From: Candidatus Omnitrophota bacterium
Lineage (GTDB): Bacteria; Omnitrophota; Gorgyraeia; B26-G9
Direction: 5' to 3'
Length of the DNA stretch: 35,865 nt
Assembly: GCA_018813905.1 (NCBI GenBank)
Contig: JAHJAO010000032.1
Span: 1 to 35,865, forward strand
Positions 6,984-16,260 of this stretch are shown piece after piece. The notes under the pieces are model-generated. The model was not told the DNA's origin. It was given only the letters and a program-made list of their open reading frames with translations, and searched no databases. Numbering within the stretch: the first letter of the stretch is position 1; each line of letters starts with the position of its first letter. The position numbers were made by a program, and so were the translations under genes.

Positions 6984-8351
6984 CTACTTGAAGAAAACTT
7001 TCAATTTCCTGAATTTCTGCAGAAAAGAATACCGGTAAAATGCTATTCTCGCATAATATTCCGCCATTGCTTTGACGGTTCCTCGGTTTCGAGCCATTCC
7101 TTTCATTAGGCGGTTCCTCAGAACCTTTAGTTTCTTGACTGTACGTTCGCCGTTGTAATAAATCACACCCTCATTGTGTAGCCAAAATTCATCGTTGATC
7201 ACGCCCTGCTGCTTGGCAATCTCATAAATTTCAGTGTCTGGCAAAACCCAAAGGATCCCTCCCGTGTCACAGAAATATGGTTTAATCTCATACATAAGCC
7301 GAATTGTCTCATCAATTGTTTGTTCGTCTTCCCCGGGATTACCCACCATCAAATAAGCTTTAGGCTTAATTCCGGAGTTATGAACGAGACGAAAGGCATT
7401 CCGAATATGTTCGGGAGTTTGTCCTTTCTTTACACTCTTCAATATTCTCGCACTTCCTGATTCAACACCAAAATCAATCCGAAAGCAACCGGCTTTCTTC
7501 ATCCAAAAAAGCATTTCCTCCCTTATATGGGTAACATGGGAGGAAGCTGTCCATTTAATCTCCAGCCCTCTGTCCAAAATGCCTTTGCATATTTCAATAA
7601 CCCGATCATTGCGTACTGTAAAGTTGTCATCATAGAAGACAAAATTTCGCACATTATAGGTATCGTAAAGCCATTGAACCTCACCTAGAACATTATCCGC
7701 GCTTCTCGCTCTCCATGTATGTTTCCAAAAACGGGCGCCTGAGCAAAAAGCGCATCTGTAAGGGCACCCTCGTGAAGACATGAGGCACGTCGCTCGCCCC
7801 CCGGTCTCTGGAAGTCCAATATAATTATCAAGCTTAAAATCCGAATAACTGGGATAAGGAATCGAATCAAGGTCATCGATTAATTCCCTAGGAGCCGTTT
7901 TGATAATGTTATTGCCTTCGCGATATACTATACCATTAACTTGGGACAAATTGCCACCATCAAGAAAAACTCTCGATACATCGACAATAGTACATTCCCC
8001 CTCGCCAAGCACAACAACATCGGCATAAGCCTGCACGAATAGGTGTTCTGGAAAAGCTGTGGCATGATGCCCACCAAAGACAATCTTAGCATCAGGTAGA
8101 ATCTCACGCACAAGTCTTGCACATCTAAGGCTCTGATGACGCTCTACCGTAAAACACGTAATGCCGATAATGAAAGGAGATATCTCTCGGATATTCGCCG
8201 CCAGTCGACTCCAGGAAAAGGCCGAAGCATCCAGGACTTTAGCGCTAAGCCCAGCTTTTTTGAGCATTGAACACAGGTAAGCAAGTCCAATGGGAGGAAA
8301 ATCAGGTCTCTGGGGAACCTCGCGCGGAGGACTAATAAGCAAAACGTCCAT
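6984..8351 (-). CDS. B12-binding-domain radical SAM protein (BchE/HpnJ class)
   Basis: A 455-residue protein with a class B radical SAM layout. An N-terminal cobalamin-binding Rossmann-like domain (about 1-140) starts V-L-L-I-S-P-P and has V-F-G-G-H-H-A-T at about 91-98. The radical SAM core follows with S-R-G-C-P-Y-R-C-A-F-C at about 193-203 (Cys 196, 200, 203). Later come F-x-x-D-D-N-F-T and V-G-N-P-G-E-D. Relatives carry out methylations and other radical reactions on lipids, tetrapyrroles, antibiotics and sugars. In this locus a sugar or lipid-linked glycan substrate is the natural inference, but no specific reaction can be given. The start is well supported: GAGGAGAT lies 8 nt before ATG 8351. 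It sits between a GT4 gene and the WbiB-like epimerase. Confidence 0.85.
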   Translation of the reverse strand: MDVLLISPPREVPQRPDFPPIGLAYLCSMLKKAGLSAKVLDASAFSWSRLAANIREISPFIIGITCFTVERHQSLRCARLVREILPDAKIVFGGHHATAFPEHLFVQAYADVVVLGEGECTIVDVSRVFLDGGNLSQVNGIVYREGNNIIKTAPRELIDDLDSIPYPSYSDFKLDNYIGLPETGGRATCLMSSRGCPYRCAFCSGARFWKHTWRARSADNVLGEVQWLYDTYNVRNFVFYDDNFTVRNDRVIEICKGILDRGLEIKWTASSHVTHIREEMLFWMKKAGCFRIDFGVESGSARILKSVKKGQTPEHIRNAFRLVHNSGIKPKAYLMVGNPGEDEQTIDETIRLMYEIKPYFCDTGGILWVLPDTEIYEIAKQQGVINDEFWLHNEGVIYYNGERTVKKLKVLRNRLMKGMARNRGTVKAMAEYYARIAFYRYSFLQKFRKLKVFFK

Positions 8352-8377
8352 AATTATTATCTCCTCATCAGTATTTA

Positions 8378-9463
8378 CTATGCTCCGATCATCGAAATCA
8401 AGCCCTGCGCGGATTTTTCCCAGGAAAAATTCCTTGCGGTCATCTTTCCGTTAAGTTTAAGTTCCTGGATTAATAGCGACGAATCAAGCAGTTGAGTCAA
8501 TTTAGCCATTAGTTGTTCGCGGTTCCGCGGCTCGTACATTAGGCAATTCTCTCCATGGACAGCATATTCGTTGACCCCTCCGGAATCCGCGAGGATTACC
8601 GCGCAGCCGCAGGCCATTGCTTCCAATGGCGGCAGGCTAAATCCTTCATTCCACGAAGCTGAAATAAAAATATGGGATTTATTGTAAATATCCACGATCT
8701 GACTGTCCCTATCGGGAGCTATAAGCTCAAAATCCGATAAATCAAATTGCGACAGTTCATCGCCGGAAATAATATATACCCGGGATATTTTCTTAGACAG
8801 GTTCTCCCTGTTTTTCCGCCAGACGCCGAGAAAGTCATCAAGCCCTTTAAAGGGGTGTTTCCTGCCTATCAAACAAAGGTTAATCAGGTTGGCCGGCCTT
8901 ATGTTCTTATCATAAAAAACAGCGTGGTTGATCGCCGGATGGATTATCCGGCACTGGATATCGGTCCGCCTTGAGTGTCTCAAGAAAACATCATAGGAAA
9001 ATCTTGAATTGAATAAATAGGCGGATTTATACCGGAAAGATACCTTCGTTAAAAACTTAAAAATATAAAGGATAAGTTTATTTTTTATCAAAAACCGGTC
9101 GTCAAAAAGCCCATAGTCATCCCCCTGGATAAACCGGTAAACCTTCAGCCCTTTCAGAAAAAAAAGGGCAATACACATAATAGGGTCGGAGATAATAACT
9201 AAAGCTCCCTTTTTATTTTTTCGGACGAATAAAAACGAACGCAGCAAGTTGAAGAGCTTAAAGATTTTATTATTTTTGTATCTTCCTATTTTATAAACAG
9301 TTATTTTCTTATCCAATCTCAGCGAATTGGTTTTATCGGAATTATCGGGGAAGACGATATCGACATCGAATCCTTTAGCGGCTAATTCATTGGATAATTC
9401 CACGGTAACCCTGTTGCCTCCGCTCGCCTTGAACTGTGGCGTTAAAAATACTATGCGCCCCAT
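8378..9463 (-). CDS. GT4 family glycosyltransferase
   Basis: A 361-residue GT-B glycosyltransferase. The N-terminal domain has F-K-A-S-G-G-N-R-V, the acceptor-side glycine loop. The C-terminal nucleotide-sugar domain has the retaining-GT4 signature E-G-F-S-L-P-P-L-E-A-M-A-C-G (E-x7-E), followed by D-S-G-G-V-N-E-Y. It should act in the cytoplasm on a lipid-linked acceptor. The sugar is unknown. ATG 9463 follows a GGGGAT SD at about 5 nt. The gene is 24 nt downstream of the multi-span membrane protein and upstream of the B12 radical SAM gene. Confidence 0.87.
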   Translation of the reverse strand: MGRIVFLTPQFKASGGNRVTVELSNELAAKGFDVDIVFPDNSDKTNSLRLDKKITVYKIGRYKNNKIFKLFNLLRSFLFVRKNKKGALVIISDPIMCIALFFLKGLKVYRFIQGDDYGLFDDRFLIKNKLILYIFKFLTKVSFRYKSAYLFNSRFSYDVFLRHSRRTDIQCRIIHPAINHAVFYDKNIRPANLINLCLIGRKHPFKGLDDFLGVWRKNRENLSKKISRVYIISGDELSQFDLSDFELIAPDRDSQIVDIYNKSHIFISASWNEGFSLPPLEAMACGCAVILADSGGVNEYAVHGENCLMYEPRNREQLMAKLTQLLDSSLLIQELKLNGKMTARNFSWEKSAQGLISMIGA

Positions 9464-9487
9464 ATTAATCCCCGGTTAACATCCTTA

Positions 9488-10741
9488 TCAATACAATAAG
9501 AATGCCCTTATAGTAGCGTTAAAAATCTTGATTATCGAAGAGACAAATAACACAACGCTGAAGATAAGGTAATATTTTGGTTTTAAAAATAACTTGGATT
9601 TCAAAAGATAGCGGTCAAAGATGACAATTAAAAACGGTATTAAAAAATAGTAATACCTGCCCTGGTCAATCACGGGATAAGTAAGCAATATAATATTATA
9701 GGCCGTGAATGACGAAAGCGCGTACAGAAAAAGACTATTCTCCTGCAGGCTTTCCCGCAGAAAGAGCTTTCTCAAGCAATAAACTATTAAAATAAAAAAC
9801 AGAACGTACTCAGGCAAAAAAGCCAATAGACTTACACTCCCCCCCAGATAATAAAGGCCTAAAAAAGTGGTTCCGAATGATTTAAGGGGTTCATATTTAA
9901 AAAGGTAGCACCAGTCAATAATATTAGCCTTAAAAAATGGAAATAACTTAGGGATAACGCCTATATGTATCAACAAACCATAAATAAGAATCAAAATAAA
10001 CGCCATGAATACAAAAAGTATTTTTTTCTTTAAGCTAAAGACTTTTCTTTTAGCCTGTAATAAATAAGAATAAAATACGTAGAAAAATATTACAGCAATC
10101 AACATCATTGCGTTATTATCAAAAAATTTGTACATAATAATACTGCCAAATAGCAGCAAAAAAAAACGGTTATAATAGACTAATAAAATAAAAAATAAGG
10201 CTTCAAAAAAATAGATAAAAAAATCGAGATTAAAAGAAACCAGCGATAAGGAAACCGAGGGCCAGGAAAAAAACAGTAGATTCAGGCGAAAAATAAATGT
10301 TTTCTCATTATTACTTATCTTTATTCGTTTTAGAACAAAATATACCGCAAAAATAAAAAGTATAATAATAAAAATTTGGGCGAATTTAAGCATAACAGGA
10401 AGCATACAATTAAAATCTTTATGAATATATGCCATGGAATTGGAAGCAAAAGTAAAATTTGCGTTTGCTTCAAGATTCCTCCAATCGTTATATTGAAAAT
10501 TGCAGAATAGATTATAAAATTGATGCATCAAAGAATAATAAATGTTTCTGAATGAATTTGTCGCCATGCGAGTAAAATGCAAAGCTTCATCCGGCATTTC
10601 CCATTCCGGAAAAAATACGGCTGTCAGCGCAAGTTTTATTCCTAAAAGGAAGAGAACTACCTTATCGGCATTACCAAGAGTAAAGTTTTTATTACGGTCT
10701 CTTTCGTCTATGCTCATTTGGAAATTCTTATCCCTGTTCAT
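9488..10741 (-). CDS. Multi-span membrane protein with E-M-P-D-E motif (GT-C or polymerase candidate), paralogue 1
   Basis: A 417-residue integral membrane protein with roughly ten hydrophobic segments and a short charged N-terminus. After the first membrane segment comes F-F-P-E-W-E-M-P-D-E-A-L-H-F. An acidic Asp-Glu at this place recalls GT-C glycosyltransferases (PMT/ArnT-like) and DUF2142-type proteins, which use polyprenyl-phosphate sugars outside the membrane. G-L-Y-Y-L-G-G-S and D-Q-G-R-Y-Y-Y-F-L-I-P occur near the C-terminus. It is clearly a paralogue of the protein at 14982-16250. A Wzy-like polymerase role is an alternative, as no other Wzy is evident. Its ATG overlaps the stop of the upstream GT4 gene as ATGA, which suggests coupled translation. 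Confidence 0.7.
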   Translation of the reverse strand: MNRDKNFQMSIDERDRNKNFTLGNADKVVLFLLGIKLALTAVFFPEWEMPDEALHFTRMATNSFRNIYYSLMHQFYNLFCNFQYNDWRNLEANANFTFASNSMAYIHKDFNCMLPVMLKFAQIFIIILFIFAVYFVLKRIKISNNEKTFIFRLNLLFFSWPSVSLSLVSFNLDFFIYFFEALFFILLVYYNRFFLLLFGSIIMYKFFDNNAMMLIAVIFFYVFYSYLLQAKRKVFSLKKKILFVFMAFILILIYGLLIHIGVIPKLFPFFKANIIDWCYLFKYEPLKSFGTTFLGLYYLGGSVSLLAFLPEYVLFFILIVYCLRKLFLRESLQENSLFLYALSSFTAYNIILLTYPVIDQGRYYYFLIPFLIVIFDRYLLKSKLFLKPKYYLIFSVVLFVSSIIKIFNATIRAFLLY

Positions 10742-11862
10742 TGTTCAATTAATTTGCTGTAAATTTTATTCAATTGATTGATTGCTACGTCCCAACTAAA
10801 ACTTTTTGGCTCACTATATTCCGCCTGCCCTCTAAAAATACGTAGGCACCCATCTGCCAATGCTTCCGCAGATGCCGGTCTAACAAAAATATGTTCTCCG
10901 GATACTACTTCCGGTAAAGATCCGGCATCGGTTGCAACAATTTTTTTTGCGAATGTAGCTGCTTCTAAAGCCACAAATCCGAATCCCTCTGACACAGATG
11001 GGATCACTACGCAATCAGCAGCGGAAACATATTCAAAAAGTTTTTCTCTGGACACACCGGGAAAAAATCTATAAATTTCATCCGGCAGCCTTTTAAGCTT
11101 CATGATAATATCATCCCAAATCTCTTCGTCACTTTTAGTAAATACAAATATAAATTTAGCCTGTGGCACTTTTTTAAAAATTTCAGGGACCGCATCAACA
11201 AAGTATTCCATTCCCTTGGTAATCCCTATTCTTCCGTATGCCATATAAACAAAATCATTTTTGTCGACCTCTAATTCCAAACGAACAGCTTCGGGTTCAC
11301 GTTTCAACTTCACTGATTCAACAGTCCTAGCACCGTAAACAAATTCGATCTTTCTATCCGGGATTCCCATGAACCTAAGACAATTACGCGTATAGCGAGA
11401 ATTGGCTAAAAACTTGTCGAAAGGTAAATGTGCAATTATATTTTCACAGAATCGATAAAAACTAGCTTTAACCCAATTAGATTCTAAGCTATTCCATAAT
11501 CCTCCCATGAATTCAAATACCATAAAAATTGATTTTTTACGCAAAATCTTTGCCGATAAAAAAGCAGGCATCGCTCCTCCATATGATGCGCCCTGAATGA
11601 CATCACAACTTTTTGCGAAATAAATAATATAAGGAGTTGCCATGACGCTAAACCAAAGACGATGTATAAACTGGGGTGTTTGGATTCTCACAATTTTAAT
11701 ATTATCCCTCTGCTCAATACAATTTGAGTTTTTATCTGTCTTTGAGGTAATAACAATACACTGATTACCTCTTAGAGCAAACCCTTCGACAAGTTTTTGG
11801 ATGTGCAATTCCGCTCCTCCAATATGCGGAGGATAATAATCCACAACAAAACAAATTTTCAT
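10738..11862 (-). CDS. GT4 family glycosyltransferase
   Basis: A GT-B glycosyltransferase of 374 residues. The N-terminus reads M-K-I-C-F-V-V-D-Y-Y-P-P-H-I-G-G-A-E, the typical GT4 start with the P-P-x-x-G-G-A-E acceptor loop. The C-terminal domain has P-S-V-S-E-G-F-G-F-V-A-L-E-A (E-x7-E) and D-A-G-S-L-P-E-V. I chose ATG 11862 because a GGAGG lies 11 nt upstream; the in-frame TTG at 11880 is part of that SD. It lies just downstream of the methyltransferase gene, and its stop overlaps the ATG of the membrane protein at 10741. Confidence 0.88.
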   Translation of the reverse strand: MKICFVVDYYPPHIGGAELHIQKLVEGFALRGNQCIVITSKTDKNSNCIEQRDNIKIVRIQTPQFIHRLWFSVMATPYIIYFAKSCDVIQGASYGGAMPAFLSAKILRKKSIFMVFEFMGGLWNSLESNWVKASFYRFCENIIAHLPFDKFLANSRYTRNCLRFMGIPDRKIEFVYGARTVESVKLKREPEAVRLELEVDKNDFVYMAYGRIGITKGMEYFVDAVPEIFKKVPQAKFIFVFTKSDEEIWDDIIMKLKRLPDEIYRFFPGVSREKLFEYVSAADCVVIPSVSEGFGFVALEAATFAKKIVATDAGSLPEVVSGEHIFVRPASAEALADGCLRIFRGQAEYSEPKSFSWDVAINQLNKIYSKLIEQ

Positions 11863-11885
11863 ATTTTTCTTTTCCTCCAAACTAT

Positions 11886-12857
11886 TTAAAGATACCTATC
11901 AGTTTTTTGTGCGCAAAAAATTACGAGCCCGGTTTTAATATAAATCGCATTTAATAAAAATACCGGAATAAAAAATACTGCCGTTAATATGCCTACAATT
12001 ATACGATCCGCAATCCCCAAAAAAACGTTTCTGTTTATGCTCTTGAATAAAAGGCCGCGTGGCCACAGACTTAAAGCAATATCGACTGCTGACTCTATAG
12101 GCAATGCCGGAATGATGCGAACTTTTTCAAACCCGAGGCTATTTAATAAAAGCACCATTCCTTTCTGCGTAGGAATATTGGTATGCCGAGGCGCTTCTTT
12201 AATCTGTGTCCAACTTTTACCCAATAGCGCAGAAGATAAACTATCCGCCAACGGAACAGCAAAAATTCCCCAACCTCCAGGAAGAAGCGCTGTATATACT
12301 TTTTTAATAAGCTCTTTGGGTTTAACTAAATGTTCTAATACCCAAAAAACCATAATTACCGAGTATATCTTACTCAAGATGCCCTCAGCTTCTATATCTG
12401 CTTGCCGCACATTAAGTTTGAGTTTGTTTTTAGCATAATAGACGTTTTCCTCAACAAAATCAATACCTTCAACTACATACCCATAACTAGAGATTTTAGA
12501 AATACGCGAACCATTACCACAGCCAATATCAAGCACGGTACCTTTTTCAGGCTTAACATCAATAATTGACTTTAATATTCGTAAAGAATATTCTAACACA
12601 GGCTGATAAAAAATTTTACATTCTAAAATATTCCATAATGTTCGTAATTTAGACTTTGAATTAATAGAAAAATGGTATTGTTTTGGATAGTACAAGACTG
12701 ATTCCGAAAAGGTGGCTAAAGAATCGCATTGTAATGACCCACAGTTTACACACCTCATCCAAGTCCACAATCGTTTAGAGATCCCTAAGCGATCCTCGAC
12801 ATTACTAAAACACAATTTAAACTTATCTGAATCGCAATATACGCACTGATTATTCAT
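11886..12857 (-). CDS. Class I SAM-dependent methyltransferase with N-terminal zinc-ribbon-like Cys pairs
   Basis: A 323-residue methyltransferase. Two CxxC pairs (Cys 5/8 and 36/39) form a probable zinc ribbon at the N-terminus, an arrangement common in sugar C- or O-methyltransferases of this class. Motif I, V-L-D-I-G-C-G-N-G, is at about 108-116, and V-F-W-V-L-E-H-L is the motif II/post-II region. A hydrophobic segment near the C-terminus (about 290-312) suggests membrane association. The substrate is probably a sugar of the repeat unit or its lipid-linked form. The start overlaps the end of the FkbM gene by 8 nt. Confidence 0.82.
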   Translation of the reverse strand: MNNQCVYCDSDKFKLCFSNVEDRLGISKRLWTWMRCVNCGSLQCDSLATFSESVLYYPKQYHFSINSKSKLRTLWNILECKIFYQPVLEYSLRILKSIIDVKPEKGTVLDIGCGNGSRISKISSYGYVVEGIDFVEENVYYAKNKLKLNVRQADIEAEGILSKIYSVIMVFWVLEHLVKPKELIKKVYTALLPGGWGIFAVPLADSLSSALLGKSWTQIKEAPRHTNIPTQKGMVLLLNSLGFEKVRIIPALPIESAVDIALSLWPRGLLFKSINRNVFLGIADRIIVGILTAVFFIPVFLLNAIYIKTGLVIFCAQKTDRYL

Positions 12858-13842
12858 CTTTTTTAAAAGCTTTTAGTAAAATATCGGGATTCTTGCATGC
12901 CACAAAATTATAACTGGACACATCATTAAAATCCGTAACTTTTTTTAAAATTAACTCATTTAAAAAGCGTATTTCAAAAATTAAATATCCAAATTTATTT
13001 AAAAACTGCATCAAATCAATCGGTAAATAATTAAAATACTTGGTATGCGCCTCTTGTAACTCAAACATAATTATGGGAGAAAAACTAGAAAGGGTATGTG
13101 TAGCCCCTTTTAATACCGGTAACTCTGCCCCCTCAATATCAATTTTCATAAAATTAATCTTTGTAATTTCCTTTGCCTTTACATAAGTATCGATTTTAAT
13201 AGCAGGTACATTTATTTTTTCATGCGGTAAGCGATAAGACGTATGTTGTCTTAAAGAAGCGAAAGGCGTCCCTAGCTTATGCGGGACAAAAAGACTTTCA
13301 TCACAGTCCTTGTCAGAGAGAGCAATATTGTTTAATATGCCTATATCCTGGAATCTGTTTAATTGTATATTTTCCTCTAACCGGATCATGATATCCGTGG
13401 GTTCAAAGATGTGAACTCTACCCGATCCCCCCACAAATTTTGAAAAATGACAGCTATACCATCCAAAATTAGCTCCGATATCAAAAACAATATCCCCCTC
13501 CTTAATTAACTCTTTTGCTATAATCACACATTCCGGCTCATAATCCCCTCGCAAAGGCATCCCTATCAAATCTGTATGATCAAAAGGATTCCAATAGAAT
13601 CTAATACCATTGTCTAAAATAATAATGAATTTATTGTTCCTTAATATTTCTAAATTATAACCTTTATTTGATATAAACAGCTGAATTTTTTTTAGAAAAA
13701 ATGAGATTACTAAAGAATTAAACTCATATTTCCAATACTCCCCACCAGGACGAAAAGCGCAAAATAGCCGGCGTAATAAAGAAAGTAAAAAATAGACAGG
13801 AGGCAGTTTTCTAACAATTAGTTTAATTTTTTTAGGAATCAT
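12850..13842 (-). CDS. FkbM family methyltransferase
   Basis: A 330-residue FkbM-type methyltransferase. Motif I D-I-G-A-N-F-G is at 121-127, followed by H-I-F-E-P-T-D, and the family hallmark K-I-D-I-E-G-A-E-L-P-V-L-K-G lies at about 234-247. FkbM proteins O-methylate hydroxyls of polyketides and glycans, and in polysaccharide loci they usually methylate a sugar. The roughly 70 N-terminal residues, with a hydrophobic stretch, are outside the catalytic core. It overlaps the next methyltransferase gene by 8 nt, so two different methyl groups, or one backup, are probably added to the same glycan. Confidence 0.88.
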   Translation of the reverse strand: MIPKKIKLIVRKLPPVYFLLSLLRRLFCAFRPGGEYWKYEFNSLVISFFLKKIQLFISNKGYNLEILRNNKFIIILDNGIRFYWNPFDHTDLIGMPLRGDYEPECVIIAKELIKEGDIVFDIGANFGWYSCHFSKFVGGSGRVHIFEPTDIMIRLEENIQLNRFQDIGILNNIALSDKDCDESLFVPHKLGTPFASLRQHTSYRLPHEKINVPAIKIDTYVKAKEITKINFMKIDIEGAELPVLKGATHTLSSFSPIIMFELQEAHTKYFNYLPIDLMQFLNKFGYLIFEIRFLNELILKKVTDFNDVSSYNFVACKNPDILLKAFKKDE

Positions 13843-13890
13843 TACTTTTGGTATAACTATAATTTTGTTATAAAAATTTTGAACAAAAAT

Positions 13891-14244
13891 TCAAGACTTT
13901 ACACCGGGATTTTTTATTTTTTCATCTAACAAAGCTAATTTTTGGGCAATTTTTTTATTCTGTTCAGTTAAATTTGAAATAATAACACTAAAATGAAGAT
14001 TTATCAAAATAATAAAAATTATCCCTAAAAAGAACAGTGTATTAATCGGGGTCTGTATCCCTAATAATCGGGTTAACCATATCAACGCCTTTTCAAAAAA
14101 GGCGAAAATTAATATTGTTATGCCAGTCGCAAGCCATAAAATCGCATATTTTTGTTTTAATTTTTTCCCTCTGACCAGTCCAAATATAATCAGGACTAAG
14201 CTCAGGCTTATGATAATCGATAAAATTCTTGCCATCATAGTCAT
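13891..14244 (-). CDS. DUF2304 family small membrane protein
   Basis: A 117-residue protein with three hydrophobic helices (about 5-24, 34-52 and 66-90) and a charged C-terminal tail of coiled-coil character, matching DUF2304. Such proteins are normally encoded beside a DPM1-like GT2, as here (GT2 at 14257-14940, 12 nt away), and are thought to help or anchor that enzyme. The start is well supported by AAGGAG 6 nt before ATG 14244. The 47-nt gap to the FkbM gene shows nothing. Confidence 0.8.
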   Translation of the reverse strand: MTMMARILSIIISLSLVLIIFGLVRGKKLKQKYAILWLATGITILIFAFFEKALIWLTRLLGIQTPINTLFFLGIIFIILINLHFSVIISNLTEQNKKIAQKLALLDEKIKNPGVKS

Positions 14245-14256
14245 TTTCTTCTCCTT

Positions 14257-14940
14257 TTAGAATATTTTTACAACTAAAGAAATAAAAACCTTTATCATAT
14301 AATAAATAGACCGTAGCGGCGTTATGGAAGAAATCCCTCCATATCTTCTTGTTATGGAAATTGGTATTTCTTTAATCCGGAATTCTTTATGATATACTAA
14401 AATTTCTGGTTCCGGATAATCCTCTGCGCAATTTTCCGAAAAAAATTGAAAAGCTCGTTTATTCATCGCACAAAATCCCGAAGTAGGATCGGTAATTTTT
14501 CTTTTTGTCAATAAGGTTAAAAAAAATGCAATAATATAAATTCCAATTAATCGAGTTGCTGACGTTTTAAATTCTGAATTTCCTAAAAACCGTGAACCCA
14601 TTGTAATATCCGCTTTGTCTTCTTGAACAGGCTTCAAGATATCATCAATAAAATTAAAACTATGCTGTCCATCCCCATCCATTCTTACGATATATTTATA
14701 ACCGTGTGTCAATGCATATTGGCATCCGGTTTCGAAACTTGCCCCGATACCCATGTTAAAAATATGCATAACAAAATTTACTCTTTTAGACTGTAAGATT
14801 TCCTGCGTTTTATCTGTGGAGCCGTCATTAACGACTAAAATGTCCGCCTTTTTATAATTTTCAATTAAATCATCGATAACCCTTCCAATGCTTTTTTCTT
14901 CATTAAAAACCGGGATAATTATTAACGTTTGATTTTGCAC
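14257..14940 (-). CDS. GT2 glycosyltransferase, dolichyl/polyprenyl-phosphate-sugar synthase-like
   Basis: A compact GT2 enzyme of 227 residues close to DPM1-type synthases. It has I-I-P-V-F-N-E-E-K-S, V-V-N-D-G-S-T-D, N-M-G-I-G-A-S-F-E-T-G near 80 and R-M-D-G-D-G-Q-H as the metal site. G-S-R-F and D-P-T-S-G-F are both typical of polyprenyl-phosphate sugar synthases. It probably makes a polyprenyl-phosphate monosaccharide in the cytoplasm. The two E-M-P-D-E membrane proteins could use that product as GT-C enzymes. The start is GTG at 14940 with GAGG about 7 nt upstream; no ATG fits the family start. It is paired with DUF2304 downstream. Confidence 0.87.
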   Translation of the reverse strand: MQNQTLIIIPVFNEEKSIGRVIDDLIENYKKADILVVNDGSTDKTQEILQSKRVNFVMHIFNMGIGASFETGCQYALTHGYKYIVRMDGDGQHSFNFIDDILKPVQEDKADITMGSRFLGNSEFKTSATRLIGIYIIAFFLTLLTKRKITDPTSGFCAMNKRAFQFFSENCAEDYPEPEILVYHKEFRIKEIPISITRRYGGISSITPLRSIYYMIKVFISLVVKIF

Positions 14941-14981
14941 TAAAAGCCTCGTGAACTAAAGGTTTTATTTGATCAATCTAT

Positions 14982-16250
14982 TTAACCTATTACAAAACCG
15001 CGTAAGGCGGCTTCAGCAAGCTTAATCATTGAAGAAATAAAAAATAAAATGCCTATCGCCAAATAATATTTATTGCTAACGAACAACTTTGACTTCAAAA
15101 AATAACGATCAAACATAACTATTAAAGCGGGAATCAAAAAATAATAATACCTTCCCTGATCAATCGCGTGTAAAGTTAATATTGCTACATTAAAGGTTAA
15201 AAAAGAAGAAAGAATATAAAGAAAAAGCCTGTTTTCTAATAGGCCATCACGTGTAAAAAGTTTCCATAAACAAAGCAATGAAAAAACTAAAAACAGAACA
15301 TACTCGGGCCAAAAAGCCAGTAAGCTCATACTGCCTCCTAAGTAATACAAACCCAAGAATAGGCATCCTAAAGACTTCAAAAGCCTGTAATTAGTAGTCG
15401 TGGATAGGTCACTAATCACCCATTCCAAATAGGGACAGAGCCTGCTTATAATTCCCACGCGGACTAAAACAGCATAAATTAGAATCAATACAACCGATAT
15501 GCCAACTAAGCCTAATTTATTTTTTAAAACTAAGACTCTTTCACCGGCCCTTGTTAGAAAAAAGAAAATTGAATAACAAATGGTCATCGCAATCATAATG
15601 ATCGGATTATTATCAACAAAGATACACATAAGTAAGTTAAAAAGCAACAGTGGGAGAACTTGATTATAATAAATCAGGATAATAAAAAATAACGCTTCGT
15701 AGAGGTAAATAAAAAAATCTGGAGATATCCCCGCCAACGAAGAAGATACCGCAGGCCAAGACAAAAAAAGCAAACTTAACCGAAAAGTAAATATTTTTTC
15801 AAACCCACTAATTTTCTTGATTCGTTTAAGGATAAAATAAAACCCAAAAATAAAAAATAAGGCGCAAAATACATGAACAAATCTAAGCAAAATAACGAAA
15901 AGAGAATTAAAGCTGTTATGAATAAAAATAAACGAGTTCGAGGCAAAGCTAAAGTGTGAATTTAACTCTAATGAGGGGCCGGTAAGATGGAAAAAATTTT
16001 TAAATAAAATATAAAACTGATGCATCCATGAAAAATACAGATTCCCGTGATAATCATAGTTTATATTGAAATTTGTATGGTAGTCTTCATCCGGCATCTC
16101 CAACTCAGGGAAAAAAATAGCCGATAAAAACAATTTTAATACCAGCAAGAATATAACTAGAATATCGAACCTATTTAGTCTAAATTTTACATCTTTTGCC
16201 TTTTCTCTTACGTCTCTGGAAAATACAGGAAAAACATTAATAAGGTTCAT
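14982..16250 (-). CDS. Multi-span membrane protein with E-M-P-D-E motif, paralogue 2
   Basis: A 422-residue membrane protein with about ten hydrophobic segments. It is a clear paralogue of 9488-10741. Shared landmarks are F-F-P-E-x-E-M-P-D-E, F-A-S-N-S, F-R-L-x-L-L-F-x-S-W-P, G-L-Y-Y-L-G-G-S and D-Q-G-R-Y-Y-Y-F-L-I-P. The Asp-Glu after the first membrane segment suggests a GT-C transferase that uses a polyprenyl-phosphate sugar on the periplasmic side. A Wzy-type polymerase is the alternative. ATG 16250 follows an AAAAGGA SD. It lies 10 nt after a GT2 gene and directly before the DPM-like GT2 that could make its donor. Confidence 0.7.
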   Translation of the reverse strand: MNLINVFPVFSRDVREKAKDVKFRLNRFDILVIFLLVLKLFLSAIFFPELEMPDEDYHTNFNINYDYHGNLYFSWMHQFYILFKNFFHLTGPSLELNSHFSFASNSFIFIHNSFNSLFVILLRFVHVFCALFFIFGFYFILKRIKKISGFEKIFTFRLSLLFLSWPAVSSSLAGISPDFFIYLYEALFFIILIYYNQVLPLLLFNLLMCIFVDNNPIIMIAMTICYSIFFFLTRAGERVLVLKNKLGLVGISVVLILIYAVLVRVGIISRLCPYLEWVISDLSTTTNYRLLKSLGCLFLGLYYLGGSMSLLAFWPEYVLFLVFSLLCLWKLFTRDGLLENRLFLYILSSFLTFNVAILTLHAIDQGRYYYFLIPALIVMFDRYFLKSKLFVSNKYYLAIGILFFISSMIKLAEAALRGFVIG

Positions 16251-16260
16251 AGCTGTCCTT

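Noticed and set aside
11989-12438. Plus-strand open frame of 149 codons
   Set aside because: It is antisense to the methyltransferase gene with clear motifs on the minus strand, and its own translation has no recognisable domain.
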